Shown here piece after piece: positions 1-12,035 of a stretch of DNA of 64,000 nucleotides; position 1 is the first letter of the stretch; every line of letters begins with the position of its first letter. This DNA comes from Hibiscus mutabilis (lineage: Eukaryota; Streptophyta; Magnoliopsida; Malvales; Malvaceae), in contig CM033732.1 of assembly GCA_019671005.1 (NCBI GenBank), positions 47,853,392 through 47,917,391 of the forward strand, in the 5' to 3' direction. Made by a program: the position numbers and the translations under genes. The notes beneath the pieces were generated by a model that saw nothing but the letters and a program-made list of their open reading frames with translations, was not told where the DNA came from and ran no database searches.

Positions 1-527
1 GGGAACCCCACTTCAACCACATGACTTGAAATTTTATAGTATTTAGATTTTATTTATTATGTAAATATTATTTAATTTACATTATTTTAAAAAATCCAAA
101 TACAGATTCTAAAATCCGAATTGTCAAATGTTATCTTAATGCTTTTGTTTGTGGAAATGCAATTTCAGGTGGAAGGGCCAGCAGTGTATGGGAACTTCTC
201 TGTGAGTATTTGAATTTGAAGATGGAGAAGACTGTCTGTGTTTGATAAATAGGAGTAACTTGTTTGTAGGTAGTTTTATACTGTTCTTAAACCTAGCTTT
301 GGTTCCAGTTTCATCTTTTGTATAGCTCAAGTCTAGTGTGATGAAAGTTTATCTTCAGTGTCCTAAATTTGGTATGTATGTATTTTCTGCCTACTTTTTT
401 TGATTAAATAAAGATATTACATACTTAAGGCAAATGTCGAGATTTAAACTTATACTAGAAAGGATAATATGAACATTTTTAACCACTAGTCTAATTAATA
501 GATCTCTCTGCAGACTTTATTATACAA

Positions 528-690
528 TTGGTCTAGTGGAATGAGACATTAAATCTTTTAAGCAAGGTCAGATGTTCAAATCTTGACGTTGTTAATGAGA
601 AAAATTAAGTTGGGAGGGTCACCATCGTAATCAGTCTATGCGAAACTTAATATGAATTAGTCAGCCAACGGATCGAAAACTAATAGTTAA
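528..690 (+). repeat. tRNA-derived SINE-like fragment
   Basis: An A-box-like stretch (TTGGTCTAGTGGAATGAG, about 528-545) is followed about 30 bases later by a B-box-like stretch (GATGTTCAAATCTTG, from 571), the spacing of a tRNA-type pol III promoter. The following 100 bases are not tRNA-like, which suits a SINE body rather than a tRNA gene. No target-site duplication or tail was identified, so this may be only a partial copy. The rest of 1-870 is AT-rich with no gene that I can support. Confidence 0.4.
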
Positions 691-901
691 AAAAGAAAAG
701 GCTAAAGCGATAATAAAATACTGATGGAAAATGTGTTTTTATTTAATTAAGGATTCTTAAAGGACTGAAATTAACTTTTACTAGTTTTTATGAGAGTCAA
801 AAATATGAAATTTTACCATTTTCAATAGGCCCAAGGCCCACCTTCATCCTACAAGTACCACCACTTTATGTGCACCAGTTCAGTGCATTGCAACTTGGCC
901 A

Positions 902-909
902 TATAAAAG
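902..909 (+). promoter_or_regulatory. TATA box of the RRM gene fragment
   Basis: A TATAAAAG box lies 42 bases before the ATG at 951. An in-frame ATG at 870 lies upstream of this box and so is unlikely to be the start codon. A transcription start near 930 would give a very short 5' leader. The placement is inferred from the motif only. Confidence 0.45.
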
Positions 910-950
910 TTCTCAAAACCCAACAATCCTTGGATTTGCAGGTTTCTCCA

Positions 951-1315
951 ATGGCATTACTTCGGCCATTTTCATCACCACTTCCCTTTCTTCAACCTCC
1001 AAAACCCTCCATAATCCCCTCAATCTCCAATCCCCATATCTCCAAATCATTCAGAATAAGCTTTCCTTCTCCGACCCATCACCCCATTTGCTGTTCTAAC
1101 TCAATTTCTCAATCAGATTCTTCTACTTCTCCTTCAACTGGAGTTTTCATCAAAGGTAAAAAAAAAAATGTTTTGAGATTTGGGTATTGATAATTACATG
1201 TAGCTGACATGTTTGTGAATTGTCTCTGTACATTTTTCCTCTTAGGATTGCCTCTGTCAACTGCTGAAGGACGTCTCAAGAAAGTGTTTTCACTATTTGG
1301 GGGAGGTTAAACATG
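951..1315 (+). pseudogene. 5' part of a chloroplast/mitochondrial RRM RNA-binding protein gene, broken
   Basis: Exon 1 (951-1155) encodes a Ser/Pro-rich, acid-poor N-terminus starting MALLRPFSSPLPFLQPPKPS, typical of an organelle transit peptide. It leads into GVFIKG, the RNP2 strand of an RRM domain. A GT donor follows AAAG at 1155, and the acceptor TTAG precedes 1246. Exon 2 continues LPLSTAEGRLKKVFSLFG, the first helix of an RRM. The run of five G at about 1299-1303 shifts the frame and gives a stop (TAA) within GGG*; with four G the reading would follow RRM consensus. A candidate donor follows at 1316. No later RRM exon (RNP1) was found before the retroelement block at 2026, so the gene is truncated in this window or its remaining exons lie beyond the insertions. 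The family resembles plant ORRM-type RNA-editing/splicing factors, but the exact member is not assignable. Confidence 0.6.
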
Positions 1316-1500
1316 GTACATCTTGTTGAATTTATCAAAGTTGCTTTTGTTTGGCTTGTAAGAAAGTTGTTAGTACGAATTACATCTTATTTTCTGCTTA
1401 GTTTGATGTTCCTCCATGGAACAGTTCTGAATTCTAGTAAAGGATGAGTTTTTATATCTAGACAGGATTCTTGAATTATATTTATGTAGAGATTCGTATC

Positions 1501-1929
1501 TAGGAGTGTAAACGAGACACTTGTGCTCACAAGCTATTCGAGTTCTATTCGAGAAAGGCTCAATTTTGATGGGGTTCGAGTGAGCTGAGCTCGACTACAT
1601 TAATACTCGATTTGAGTAACTTGTGAGTTGTGAGCCTAATCGAACTTTTTTATTTATAAATGTATTTTTAATTTTTTGATATTAAACTGTCACTTTATCA
1701 CAAACTTGTTATGGAATGAGCCTGAGTTCAAACTCAAGCTCGAGTATATGAATCTTGTAAATGTGATTAATCAAGCTGAGCTCAAATAGTTCGATTTGTT
1801 TCAGCCCAAGCTTGAGCTTAGATAATAGTATTTGATCAAGTTTGAGTCGAGCTTCGAGCAACGATTGTGAATCAGGCTCGAGCTAGAGCTTTTCACGGCT
1901 AAGTTCAGCCCGACTCAGTTACAACCCTA
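1501..1929. mobile_element. hAT-like non-autonomous element rich in GAGCTCGA-type words
   Basis: The block begins TAGGAGTGTAAACGAG and ends TTACAACCCTA. The two ends are imperfect inverted repeats (TAGGAGTGTAA versus TAGGGTTGTAA on the other strand). The interior is made of repeated CGAGCTCGAGCT-like words, a composition common in small plant DNA transposon derivatives. No clear 8-bp target duplication is seen. It lies in the presumed intron 2 of the RRM gene fragment. Confidence 0.4.
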
Positions 1930-2025
1930 TCCATGTTCTGGAGACATAGTATTTGTATTTAACAATAGATTGTTGCTTGCTATGTTAGTCCAATTGTTAT
2001 TTTCCCTGAAGTATCTATTTGACAC

Positions 2026-4930
2026 TGTAGCGATATCCCTTAAAAAGGTTCGCTAACGAAGTATTTTTTATTTTGTTTTTGTTTTGAAAATAATGTCTTA
2101 CGTGGGATTTTGTAAAAAATTGTATTTTATTTTTAAAATTAGAGTCGCCACCGGCCATTTAAGTAGGCCGAACACCACAAAATTAGAGATTTTAAAAATA
2201 TGGGGTTTGTGAGTCGGTTACGGATGGTGAAGGATTAGCACCCCACACCGCCCAAAATTGGTACTTTAATAATTACCGCTTTATTAATATTAGACTTTCC
2301 GGATTAAAGTGACGATTTAATTAACACTTAGTTATACGCCTGATACTGACCATGTTTACGCTCGGATAAAAGGGCACCACATTGACAATTTAATATTTCC
2401 AAAATGCAACTTAAAAAGGAAAATAAAACATACAATTTATATTGACGTGATATTAAAGCATAAGATATGAATATTACAAAATACAAAAATAATTATATGC
2501 ATGAACATAGTACATCACAATAATAATAAACAAAACATGCACATAAATACGAAAAAGAAAAACATGCTTTCAAAAATTAATTAAATCTAACATGCCTAGA
2601 CACATGAATACGAGCCACACTATAATACATGCATGATTTATACATGGTATGGTATGAGATTAAATTATCAAAAAAATATGGGAGCATGAAAACTAAAACT
2701 TAACATGTAACAAAATATGCGCCTATGCAATATCAAAACAACAATAACAATTTTCAAACTAACATGTAACCTAGAAACAAGGCAAACACAAAAACTAACA
2801 CTAATTTATTATGACCTAACAAAATAAACAAATATGCATGATAATGCATATAAGAAAAAAAACATTAATAAACACAACGAAGGCAACCCATATACATAAA
2901 AACAAAACAAAGTAAAACCTACATAGCACAAATAATCATGCCATTACATAACATAAATCAGAATACACAAAACGAACAAACAAAAACATGGGCATTAATA
3001 AACAAATTAAATTATACAACATAAAAAAACAAGACATATAATTCGAACAAATAAATTAAAACAAGGAACATGATAACACAAATATGAAAACATAAAAAAT
3101 GCCAACATATTAAAAGAAGATGAATGACATAAATATTTAGAACAATAAAAAGGGACTGAAATGAGCGAAAATAAAACAGGAGGATGGACATTAGAAGAAG
3201 AAAAAAACACATTTAAGGATCGAATTAAAAACTGGAATGAAGTTACAAGGACTGAACATGCAATTAAACCAAGGGGCAAGCCCAAAGTGTAAACTTTGAA
3301 AATGCGGGATGGCTGGGGAGGTAATTTCACCATTTAAAAAACTAAATTCTTTTAGTTCATGGGTGAAATTGAAATTTTTGGAAAACAAAAGGGGACTAGG
3401 GTTGTGATTAGACCAAGGGGAAGACTTGTTTTGAAAAATTGAAGGACGCGAGAGTCTTTATGAAAGAATTATGCCATTTTATTTTTTATTTGGCTCTATA
3501 AATCAACCCACTCAACCCTCTTTTTGACTCTTCTTCATTTTTTTACCCTTTGAAATATAACCCCCACCTCAGTTTATTTCTCTCAGCCGAGAGCCTTCCC
3601 CAAAACGCTCAACCTCTCAAATGGCCATCCATGTTCCCAGAAACCAACGAGGCTCCGCCATACGTGCCGTCGTTGGCCACCGCTCGCCGGCACCGGTGCC
3701 GGCGACTACTAAAAAACCCAAATGATTCCTCTTTGTCATCTAAGCCCGAAACCAACCTTGGATTTGAGGGATTAACCCCTTATTAACCTAGATCTAGGAA
3801 AACCTGAAGCAAAAGAAAACATTAAAAAAATATCCCGACCAGAGACATCCTCCTCTCGATCAACTCACCTTATAAGGGCTTGTCGTCAGCCAGAGGAGAT
3901 TCACGGTGGTTGGGAAATTCTAAACCCTTTGTATCTTTTTTATTAACTATTATATTTTTAGAAATAACATGCAAAAGAGGAAAAAGGCAGAGGGGAATAC
4001 CACTGGAAAGCTTTTTTTTTTGTATTTCCTCTTGGGAACAGATGTTGTTGTTACAATTTTTGGTTGGTTTTTATATTTTGTGTTCTCTGATCATTTTTGG
4101 TAGGAATAATACATAAAAGTACACATATATTTTGTGATTTGATTCTGACAGATCTTCTTTTTTGTATTTTTGGTTGTTGCGGTCCATGCTGGTGGTTGGG
4201 GAGAGCCGGTGAAAAATGTACGACGGCTCGGGAGATCTGACGATCAAGACACGTGGCAGGGAAGATCGAACAGTCTCACGCGTTGCACGTGCGAGTGGAA
4301 GGTGAACCATCCGCGCATGTTCTTCACGTGGCCAGCTGGAGGGATGTCTTGGATTGATGATCCAACGGCTAGGATGCAGATGCGCACAAAAGGGAAAATG
4401 ATACCAGATTAGGGTTTAAATTACCTGATATATATTAGGGTTTTGGGCCAAACGGGCTTTGTAAATTTAATAGGGTTTGTAATATAGATTAGACTGGACA
4501 CTTATATTATAAATGGGTTTTATATTTATGTTTGTTTGCATTTAATTTAAACTTGACCCAACATTAATAACAATAGTAGTAGTAATAATAATAATACATA
4601 CGTACACACACATACGATATACGTACACGCAAGCACACACATATATACGACATACATATGTATATAACATACACATACATACATACGTACACATAAGTAC
4701 AATTATAACAAAACATATCCGCATACAAATACACTTAATAATACACACATACAATTCATGCAATACTCATTCGTATACATTCAATAATAACAAGGACTTT
4801 AATAATACATACATGCACATAATAATTACTAATGCATACATAACACATCACACACATGTTAATAACATATACACATATATACATGTAAACATGCAACAAT
4901 GACATCAATTAAGTAATACACTAATATATT
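2026..4930. mobile_element. LTR-like block of an Ogre/Tat-type gypsy element
   Basis: The block begins TGTAGCGATATCCC. About 115 bases in is a conserved core (about 2141-2268) containing GAGTCGCCACCGG, TAGGCCG, GGTTACGGATGG and CCGCCCAAAATTGGTA. The same core recurs at 33826-33955 after an almost identical start (TGTAGCGACC), which supports 2026 as a true element end. On the plus strand CTATAAAT at about 3494 could be an LTR TATA box, whereas the adjoining gag at 8.3-9.5 kb is on the minus strand. The orientation of this block is therefore unresolved and it may not belong to the same insertion as the gag. The right boundary near 4.9 kb is an estimate. Reading frames inside it (for example 3550-3786) show no recognisable domain. 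Confidence 0.5.
4575..4905. repeat. ATAC/ACAT-rich microsatellite tract
   Basis: A long stretch of degenerate ATACATAC, ACACAC and ATAATA words with alternating purine-pyrimidine bias. It has no coding potential that I trust; minus-strand frames here encode only Cys/Met/Tyr/Val-rich low-complexity peptide. Confidence 0.7.
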
Positions 4931-5139
4931 AATATGGTATTTACAGACCAGATAAAAATGAGTGATTACAGTTGCCCTTCTTTGCGTGTTCTTGTGAAAC
5001 AAGAACAAAGCAAAGACCAAAAGCACTTATTTTTATCCGACTTCTCTATTTTTAGCTTCGAAATCACGTGTTCTTCTGGAACTCTCCGTTATTCCTTTGG
5101 GTCCTTGAGCGGTATGTACATGAATTTAGAAATCTTGAT

Positions 5140-5460
5140 CTTAAGAAAGACGATCCTTACGAAAGGATTAAACTAAGAAGTTGATTTTAAGAAAAATATC
5201 CTTATGGAAGGATAAATTAAGGAATTAGTTTTTAGAAAAATATCCTTAAGAAAGTATTGAATTAAGAAATTTGATTTTAAGAAAAACATCCTTATGGAAG
5301 GATAAATTAAGGAATTAATTTTTTTAGAAAAATATCCTTAAGAAAGGATTAAATTAAGAAATTTGATTTTAAGAAAAACATCATTATGGAAGGATAAATT
5401 AAGGAATTAATTTTTAGAAAAATATCCTTAAGAAATGATTGAATTTGATTTTAAGAAAAC
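5140..5460. repeat. Tandem array of ~110-bp units built from two ~55-bp halves
   Basis: About three imperfect units alternate between a half with AAATATCCTTAAGAAAGGATT and a half with ACATCCTTATGGAAGGATAA. Each half contains a short inverted repeat (TCCTTA...TAAGGA-like). A degenerate continuation with the same ATCCTTATGAAAGGAT word appears at 5635-5750. This kind of array is typical of the untranslated region of Ogre-like elements; that assignment is from general knowledge. Confidence 0.6.
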
Positions 5461-5967
5461 CGTCTAGACATCAAGAGGAATCCATCCAAGGTGACAGCTC
5501 GAAAATCTAATGACATTTTTCTCTAATCAATCTTTCTTCTTATTTCTCATTTTTTCCTTCTTCTTCTTTTTTTCTCTCTTTTTTTTCCTTTTGTTTTTTT
5601 AGCTTTCTTGGCCTTTCTTCATCTTTCTGGGGTAAACATCCTCATGAAAGGATCCAACTAAAGAAGTCAATTTCAAGAACGACATCATTAAGCAAGGCTC
5701 CAACTAATGAAGTTGATTTTAAGACAAACATCCTTATGAAAGGATGTCATTAACATTTGGCTTTTAAGAACAACCTTAAGTGATGCCTTGGTTTTATCCG
5801 TCTAGAAATCTGTCAGAGTGGAGGGTAAAAAATGTTGACATTCCCTCTGGTCAACCGATCTTCTATTTTTTCTTTTTCCTCTTTTTTCTTTCTTCTTCTT
5901 TCTTTTTTGGGAAGGCAACACTCAAGCGCGTGTCTTCTGGATCAATGCAGAGGTGCACGGAGTCTTT

Positions 5968-6825
5968 GTTGAAGTCATCTTCTTGGAAACTATCTGTCCG
6001 TCTTCCTGTATGAATGTTTTCCAATTAAGGATGATACATGAGCATACCTTATGATGTAAAGATGCATATGTTCATGTAAAATGCTATTATCACAATTGTT
6101 GGGGATGCAAAGGTGCAACCTATTCATGTAGACTCATAAGGGTGTAATGATGCATGAAACCCTGTCACAGTCTTCACAGACATCTTAATACTCAAGTCAC
6201 CACTTGCTGGTTAAGCATGTTTCATCATGTAACTACAACCATTAATCATTCTGATGCTCCAACAGCTTTCGCCCACTAAACTTTGTTGCTCATTCCTTGT
6301 TCAACCTTTCAGGTCAACATCATCTCTTTACTCAAGAAAGTCTTTCGAACCATCTGACATCTCGGGCCTATTCTGACTCATAAGGGTACACGAAGTTTTT
6401 GTTGAAGTCATCTTCTTGGAAACTATATGTCCGTCTTCCTGTATGAATGTTTTCCAATTAAGGATGATACATGAGCATACCTTATGATGTAAAGATGTAT
6501 ATGTTCATGTAAAATGCTATTCTCACAATTGTTTGGATGCAAAGGTGCAACCTATTCATGTAGACTTATAAGGGTGCAATGATGCATGAAACCCTGTCAC
6601 AGTCTTTACAAACATCTTAATACTCAAGTCACCACTTGCTGGTTAAGTAGGCTTCGTCATGTAACTACAACCATTAATCATTCTAATGCTCTAGCAGCTT
6701 TCGCCCACTAAACTTTGTTGCTAATTCCCTGTTCAACCTTTCAAGTCAACATCATCTCTTTACTCAAGAAAGTCTTTCGAACCATCTAACATCTCGGTCT
6801 ATTCTGACTCGAATTCTTATAACTA
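5968..6825. repeat. 433-bp tandem duplication
   Basis: The sequence starting GTTGAAGTCATCTTCTTGGA at 5968 restarts at 6401, an offset of 433 bases. The two copies agree closely through to about 6825, with scattered substitutions and a 2-base length difference near 6110/6530. It is non-coding and part of the Ogre-type remnant. Confidence 0.75.
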
Positions 6826-8267
6826 TCTCTGTTGTTTCACGGGCAATGGTGCCCCACTAATTTTGGACTCGAATTTTTGTCTTTGACCCATAATGAAGAG
6901 TCTCTATCTGTCTCAACATCAGGGTGAGCTAAAAGGCCCCAACTTCCCCAAACCCATCTCTGAGTCCAATCTATGTCTTTGAACTTAAAAGAAATACTCT
7001 AAGGGGAACCGAATCTATGTCTCTAGGCTTTAAAACTCTTTTTTTGATATAAAGAGGCAAATTTCCCGTGCATCATTTGAAAAGAAATTGGATTTTGAAA
7101 TGAACGACAAAATTTTGAAAAGAACAAACATTCTTTCTCTTTTTTGGGCTAATGCTTGATCAAAAAGTCTCGACAGCCGTAATGATACGTCAAATCGTAT
7201 ACATTGAGTATCAAGCGCAAGAACGACATTGAGACAACTTACCGGCGATTGCCCCCAAGCGTATCCTGTATATAGGGGGCCTCAAAAGCTGAATTGTTAT
7301 CTGAAAATGTGAAATACATTACATGTTATTCTGGTTTTTTTGGCTGGGCCAAGACACTGTTAAATAATTATCATTTTTGGCTCATTTCCCTTTTGTTTTG
7401 GAAATTCAACTCATCATAGTATTTTGGCTCGAGAATAATGATGGAGCAAACAACAATACCCCGAGTTACTCAGCATTGTCATGAGACGAAAATATTACCA
7501 TCACTCATGAAGTGATTTTTCTTCTCTCCCTTTTTCTACTTATTTTCTTTCCTTCTTCTTTTTCTCTTCTTTTTTCTTTGTTAGATGGTGCATTGCCATC
7601 TTATCGCTTCAGAGGAGTGCCCCAAAGTTGCCACACTCTTATTCGAACAAGCCTATTACCAGGCTTTGAATGTCCTTATTACCAGGCTTCGAACATTGGA
7701 GTGATTTTTCTTAGGATTTATTCTTTAATTCATCTTAAACGTGGGGGATGCCCTTTTTTTAAGTACAATAAATTATGTTTAAGTGGGATCATTAATAATT
7801 GACCAAAATAACTCGGAAGGTAATTAAAAATTTGTCTTCTTCGCAACCTTTTATTTCCAGTAGATGCAGGTTGCTCAAAACAATCACCTAGGTTAAAATG
7901 ATGTCCCTCATGCAATTGATATACATGGACACAATAGCTGGATACATGTATTTTCTGTGCAAAACATGAGTATGCATATGGAAAAACAAAAACTAACTCA
8001 TATCGATGAGTGAAATATTTTAACGAATCAAAGAATGAAAATCGCTTGCTAAACATGCACAAAAATGATATGCAAAATAACTTTCATTTCACAATACATA
8101 TGCCCCTACAAAAAGTCTTCACCACTTTTCAGGCTGAAAATAGTAAAGCTGACTTCGCATTCTCTTTGAAAAGCATGAAATCCATTTAAACACATAATTA
8201 GGAAGTTAGCACATCCCCAAAATTTATATCTGTCATTATCCTTAAAACTTCAAATGACCGGCTTCGA
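6826..8267. other. Non-coding remainder of the Ogre-type element
   Basis: This interval holds pyrimidine-rich tracts (7510-7590), a short repeated TATTACCAGGCTT phrase (7640-7690) and AT-rich sequence. No protease, reverse transcriptase or integrase motif of an Ogre element was found on either strand. The pol region appears to have been deleted between the gag end at 8268 and these presumed 3' untranslated sequences. Confidence 0.45.
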
Positions 8268-9544
8268 TCAAACTTTGGACCTTATTTTTAGAGCTCTACA
8301 ATTTTTAGTTGTGTGGCTTGTACTGCCCAAATGGTAATCACATACCGCATTGACGTCATACCCCGCCGGATACGGAGGATTTTTTTGCTTGGACTGGACA
8401 TGGGCTAGCAGCTTCTTTTCGATAAGCATCGGAAGCAACCCAGTGTAGGTCATGAGAATGGGATGGAATACCTTTGCAGGTTTTACATATCGTGAAGACT
8501 GATTGCGAGGATGACCCTGGGGCTGACCGATTGGACGAACACTCACCATATGAATATGATAATCTTCTTCTTTTTGAGGAACTAGGTTGTAGAGATCTTT
8601 TATCTTCCCTTTCTTAACTGCATCTTCAATACCATGACTAAGTTTGCAAAGTTGTCGGCATGGTGGCTTACCAGACGATCGTACAACACTCCCTTCAAAG
8701 TATCCACAATCATGAGAGTAATTTCACTTTCCTGAATTGGGGGTTGAACCCGAGACGCCATATCTCGCCATCGTTGAGCATACTGACAGAAACTATCATT
8801 AGGCTTTTACTTTAAACCTTGCAGCACGAATCGATTAAGGGCTATATCTATTATATGATTGTACTATTTTATAAAGGTTTTTGAAAGATCATTCCAGGAC
8901 TTGATATCTACCTGACTCAATTGATTGTACCACCGGATGGCTGCCCTAGTCAGACTATCTTGGAAGCAATGGATTAAAAGCTTTTTATCTTTTGCAAAAG
9001 CAGCCATCTTCCACCAATACATGGTAATATGCACGGAAGGACACAGAGTTCCATCATACTTATCAAAATTAGGGGTCTTAAACTTCGGTAGTAAAACAAG
9101 GTCGGATACTAGGCTCAAATCACTAGCGTCATTCCCTGGATCCTCTACAGTCTGCATGGCTTTGCATTTTTCCTTCATGAGATGAAACCTTTCTTCCCAT
9201 TTCTTTTCCACTTCATTTTTAATTTTCTCGACCAAGTCCAGATCTGGCACATCTTCTTCGTAGAATGCCCCTGTATCTACGGGTTGGCTTTCGGATGTCC
9301 CTACTTGATGACTAACAGATGCCCCTGACGTGTCAATGTATACTCTCCTAGTAGGACTTGGCGTCTTTGGTTAAACATTGATATGAGATGCGGTACATTC
9401 TGGCTCCTGGGCGACTTCATCTTTAACCTTTTCATTCCCAAGGCTTTTTACCACTAATACAGTTATGTCGGATACTATCGCAGCTTGCGATTGAGCGATC
9501 TGCTTGCTGAGGCTTTGTTTAGCTTCATCGAAACGTGTTTTGCG
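8268..9544 (-). pseudogene. Degenerate gag of an Ogre/Tat-type gypsy retrotransposon
   Basis: Read on the minus strand, the best-preserved part (9250-8864) contains the capsid-like run KFKTPNFDKYDGTLCPSVH, followed by HITMYWWKMAAFAKD and QDSLTRAAIRWYNQL, which match the Ogre-type gag core. Further on, 8549-8268 carries FHPILMTYTGLLPMLIE and a zinc-knuckle-like CDYHLGSTSHTTKNC. A frame-consistent N-terminal part lies at 9544-9251. In-frame stops occur near 9373, in the 8780-8865 linker, and repeatedly between 8550 and 8620, so the gene is dead. The N-terminus is cut at 9545 by the Athila LTR, which shows that the Athila insertion came later. Confidence 0.75.
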
Positions 9545-11245
9545 TGTAATAAGTGCTATGCAATTGTGCAAGTATACACGTCGCAAGTAATAAAGTAATA
9601 CGAGTATCGAGTATCGTCTCCACAGGAATTGGTTTGGGCCACTTTGCTTTAGTTATCGCACTGTAAAAGTAAAATCACAATTGATAGTAGGAGTTGATTT
9701 TAACGAGTAAAGTAAAAGCAATAAACTAAAATAATAGATGAAAGCAAAAGAGAGAATATGACAGGTTATCGTGAGTTGAGGTGTGATAGCCGATTGGATC
9801 GTTTTGGTGATTGAGTAGCAGGCGAATTGCCAGGGCAATTCTGTTATGATTGCCTAGTCGATTGTCAGGGCAATTTGGTTACAATTGCCTGGTTGATTGC
9901 CAGGGCAATTCTGCCGTGTTGCCTGGTCGGTTGCTAGGGCAATTCCCCCTCGTTGTCTGATCAAATTGCCTGGGCAATGCTCCCGTGATTGCCTGGGAAA
10001 TTAATGATGTGTCAATTGCCTGGGCAATTGAGCATACACTTCCAAAGTTCGGCGAAGTGTTCTTCAATGGTTTCTTCTTATCCCTAAGTCGAAACTCTAG
10101 CTATTTGTGCATGCCTTGATAATACATCCATGCGTGAATCAAGGGTGAACAACAACCAATCTCGTGCTCCTCTTAGCCGTTGAAATCCTAAACTTATTCC
10201 TAAGCCAGATTAGTCTTCACCATCAATAGATTGAATAAAGACCATGCTCATTCGTTTCTTAAATCTAACTCTCCCGATATTAGATAAATAGATGAAGTTA
10301 CGAGATCCTCTCCCAATTCACTCGCAAACAAGATTGAGAACCAAGAATGAACAAACTTTGAAAATTGAATTGCAACTCAAAAACCTAAACAAAATCCAAT
10401 TGTTTTTCACAACAACAAAACACAATAACACCAACTAATCAAGTTAGTTCATGGTTGGGTTCAAAAGATATACAAAGAATAATCCCTAAACCATGAATCC
10501 AATATAAGCAAATAAGAAGAAGAAGAAATCGATCAGCCCTCTTTGGAAAACCTCTCAATCGAACTCTCCCTCCAAGCTTTCTCCCTTGTCGAAATCTCTC
10601 ACTTCTTTCCCTTTGAAGTTTGTCGAAATTTCTCTCTTCTTGCCTTTTTGGAGTTTTGTCGAAATTTCTCTCTTCTTCCTTACCTCTCTTTGACGGCTTG
10701 GCCCTTTAAATAAGAGATGGCTAGGTCAAAATCCTTCTTGAGGAGGAAGTTAAGTTGGAATTAAATTATCTTTAAAGAATATAATTCTTTATTATATTTA
10801 AATTCTTTGGGATTTAATTTCTCTTTAACCTTTTCATGAAAATCAAACTCCTTTGGGATTTAACTTTGCTCCATGTCATCTTGGGCTTATCTAGTCATCA
10901 ATTTCGACTACCATATCATCTTATTCTTTGTCGAAAATTGCCTTGGCAATTAGCTCGGCATCTCCTTCAAGCATTGCCCTGGCAACTAGCTCGGCATCTC
11001 TTTTATGCACCGCCCTGGCAACTGGTTCTAGCCTTGTTTAGGCAAGTGATTCTGCACACACACAAAAACACACCAAAGCAGCATCTTTTTCCACAAAAAT
11101 CACCAAGTTATGTAATCAAGCTCAACGGTGGAAAGAAACATGAATTAGTGCATGAATGACTAACTATATAACTAATATGAGCTTAAGTCTAACAATAATA
11201 TGAGTAAAAAGGGTAATAAAATAGTACTTTTGAACACTTATCACA
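9545..11245 (-). repeat. Athila-type LTR (LTR1, complete)
   Basis: On the minus strand the LTR starts TGTGATAAGTG (11245) and ends CACTTATTACA (9545), a near-perfect terminal inverted pair; length 1,701 bp. It is preceded by a purine tract and interrupts the Ogre gag. The interior carries many copies of a palindromic word, for example AATTGCCAGGGCAATT (9825-9840), CAATTGCCTGGGCAATTG (10013-10030) and ATTGCCTTGGCAAT (10937-10950). A frame at 10836-11159 is only a by-product of those repeats. It is the 3' LTR of Athila body G1. Confidence 0.85.
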
Positions 11246-11262
11246 CCCCCAAACTCAAACTA
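11246..11262 (-). other. Polypurine tract of Athila body G1
   Basis: The minus strand reads AGTTTGAGTTTGGGGG directly before the LTR1 start TGTGATAAG, the position and composition expected of a plus-strand primer. The same tract occurs before LTR2 at 17249-17265. Confidence 0.75.
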
Positions 11263-11523
11263 TTGCTTGTCCTCAAACAATGCAAACTAACAATTACCTG
11301 CCAAGACTTTAATCATCAAAGACATGCTTCAAACTCGAATTCAAACCTCGGAACCGTGGCACTCACCTTTTAATTTTTCGGATAGCACAAAAATTACCCG
11401 GAACCAAACTATAATGCTCATGACAATGTGTGTACGTAGTTGTGTACAAGTTGATTTTCAAGATTCTATGTGAACAATAGGCTTTTATCAATTTAATTAT
11501 CGGGGCATTTATTTTTATTTTCA

Positions 11524-11654
11524 CTAGAGCCAATTTCGGGCACCTTTAGCAAAATAAGCAATTTTTCATTTTATTTTAGTCGACTAGAGCCAATTTCGGG
11601 CACCTCTAGCAAGAAAGTGCATTTACTACTAGAGCCAGTTTCGGGCACCTCTAG
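11524..11654 (-). repeat. Three hairpin-forming 26-bp repeats in the G1 3' untranslated region
   Basis: Copies lie at about 11524-11550, 11584-11609 and 11629-11654. Each runs CTAGAGCC...GGGCACCTCTAG, so a CTAGAG/CTCTAG outer stem and a GCC/GGC inner stem can pair. The matching region of body G2 has four copies. They lie between the end of pol and the polypurine tract. Confidence 0.7.
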
Positions 11655-12035
11655 CAAGAATTTAACTTTTAATTTTCAATTTTAAATTTACCCAAATTTT
11701 AAGCAACCTAAGTTCACTAAGTTTCTTTCAATCAACAAGCCAGAACCGTGTAAAAAAAATTCAGCATCATAGTAAAATTCTAAGTTCTTTTCATGCAATC
11801 CTAAAATTAAAGGTTCTTTCAATTAAGTGCAGTGGCAAAAATTCATCATTGGATATTCAACAAGTCTTAAGCAATTAAATCCAATTAAAGGCATGGCAAG
11901 TAACATATGTAACCTATATGTGATTGCTAAAGATGGATGCAACTAAACATGAAACTAACTAGAAACCAACACCCCCAAACTCGAGAGAAGCATTGTCCTC
12001 AATGCATGTAAAAGTGAAACAAAATTTAAAAGAAA

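Noticed and set aside
3007..3388. Minus-strand frames rich in Phe, Leu and Cys
   Set aside because: AT-rich LTR-like DNA with no domain and heavy overlap of three frames; hydrophobicity follows from composition.
3550..3786. Possible small plus-strand gene after a TATA-like box
   Set aside because: No recognisable domain, no splice support, and it lies inside the LTR-like block.
4542..4763. Cys/Met/Tyr/Val-rich minus-strand peptide
   Set aside because: Translation of the ACAT/ATAC microsatellite.
10836..11159. Trp/Leu-rich plus-strand proteins (also 16838-17098)
   Set aside because: They lie in both LTR copies and are readings of the palindromic repeats.
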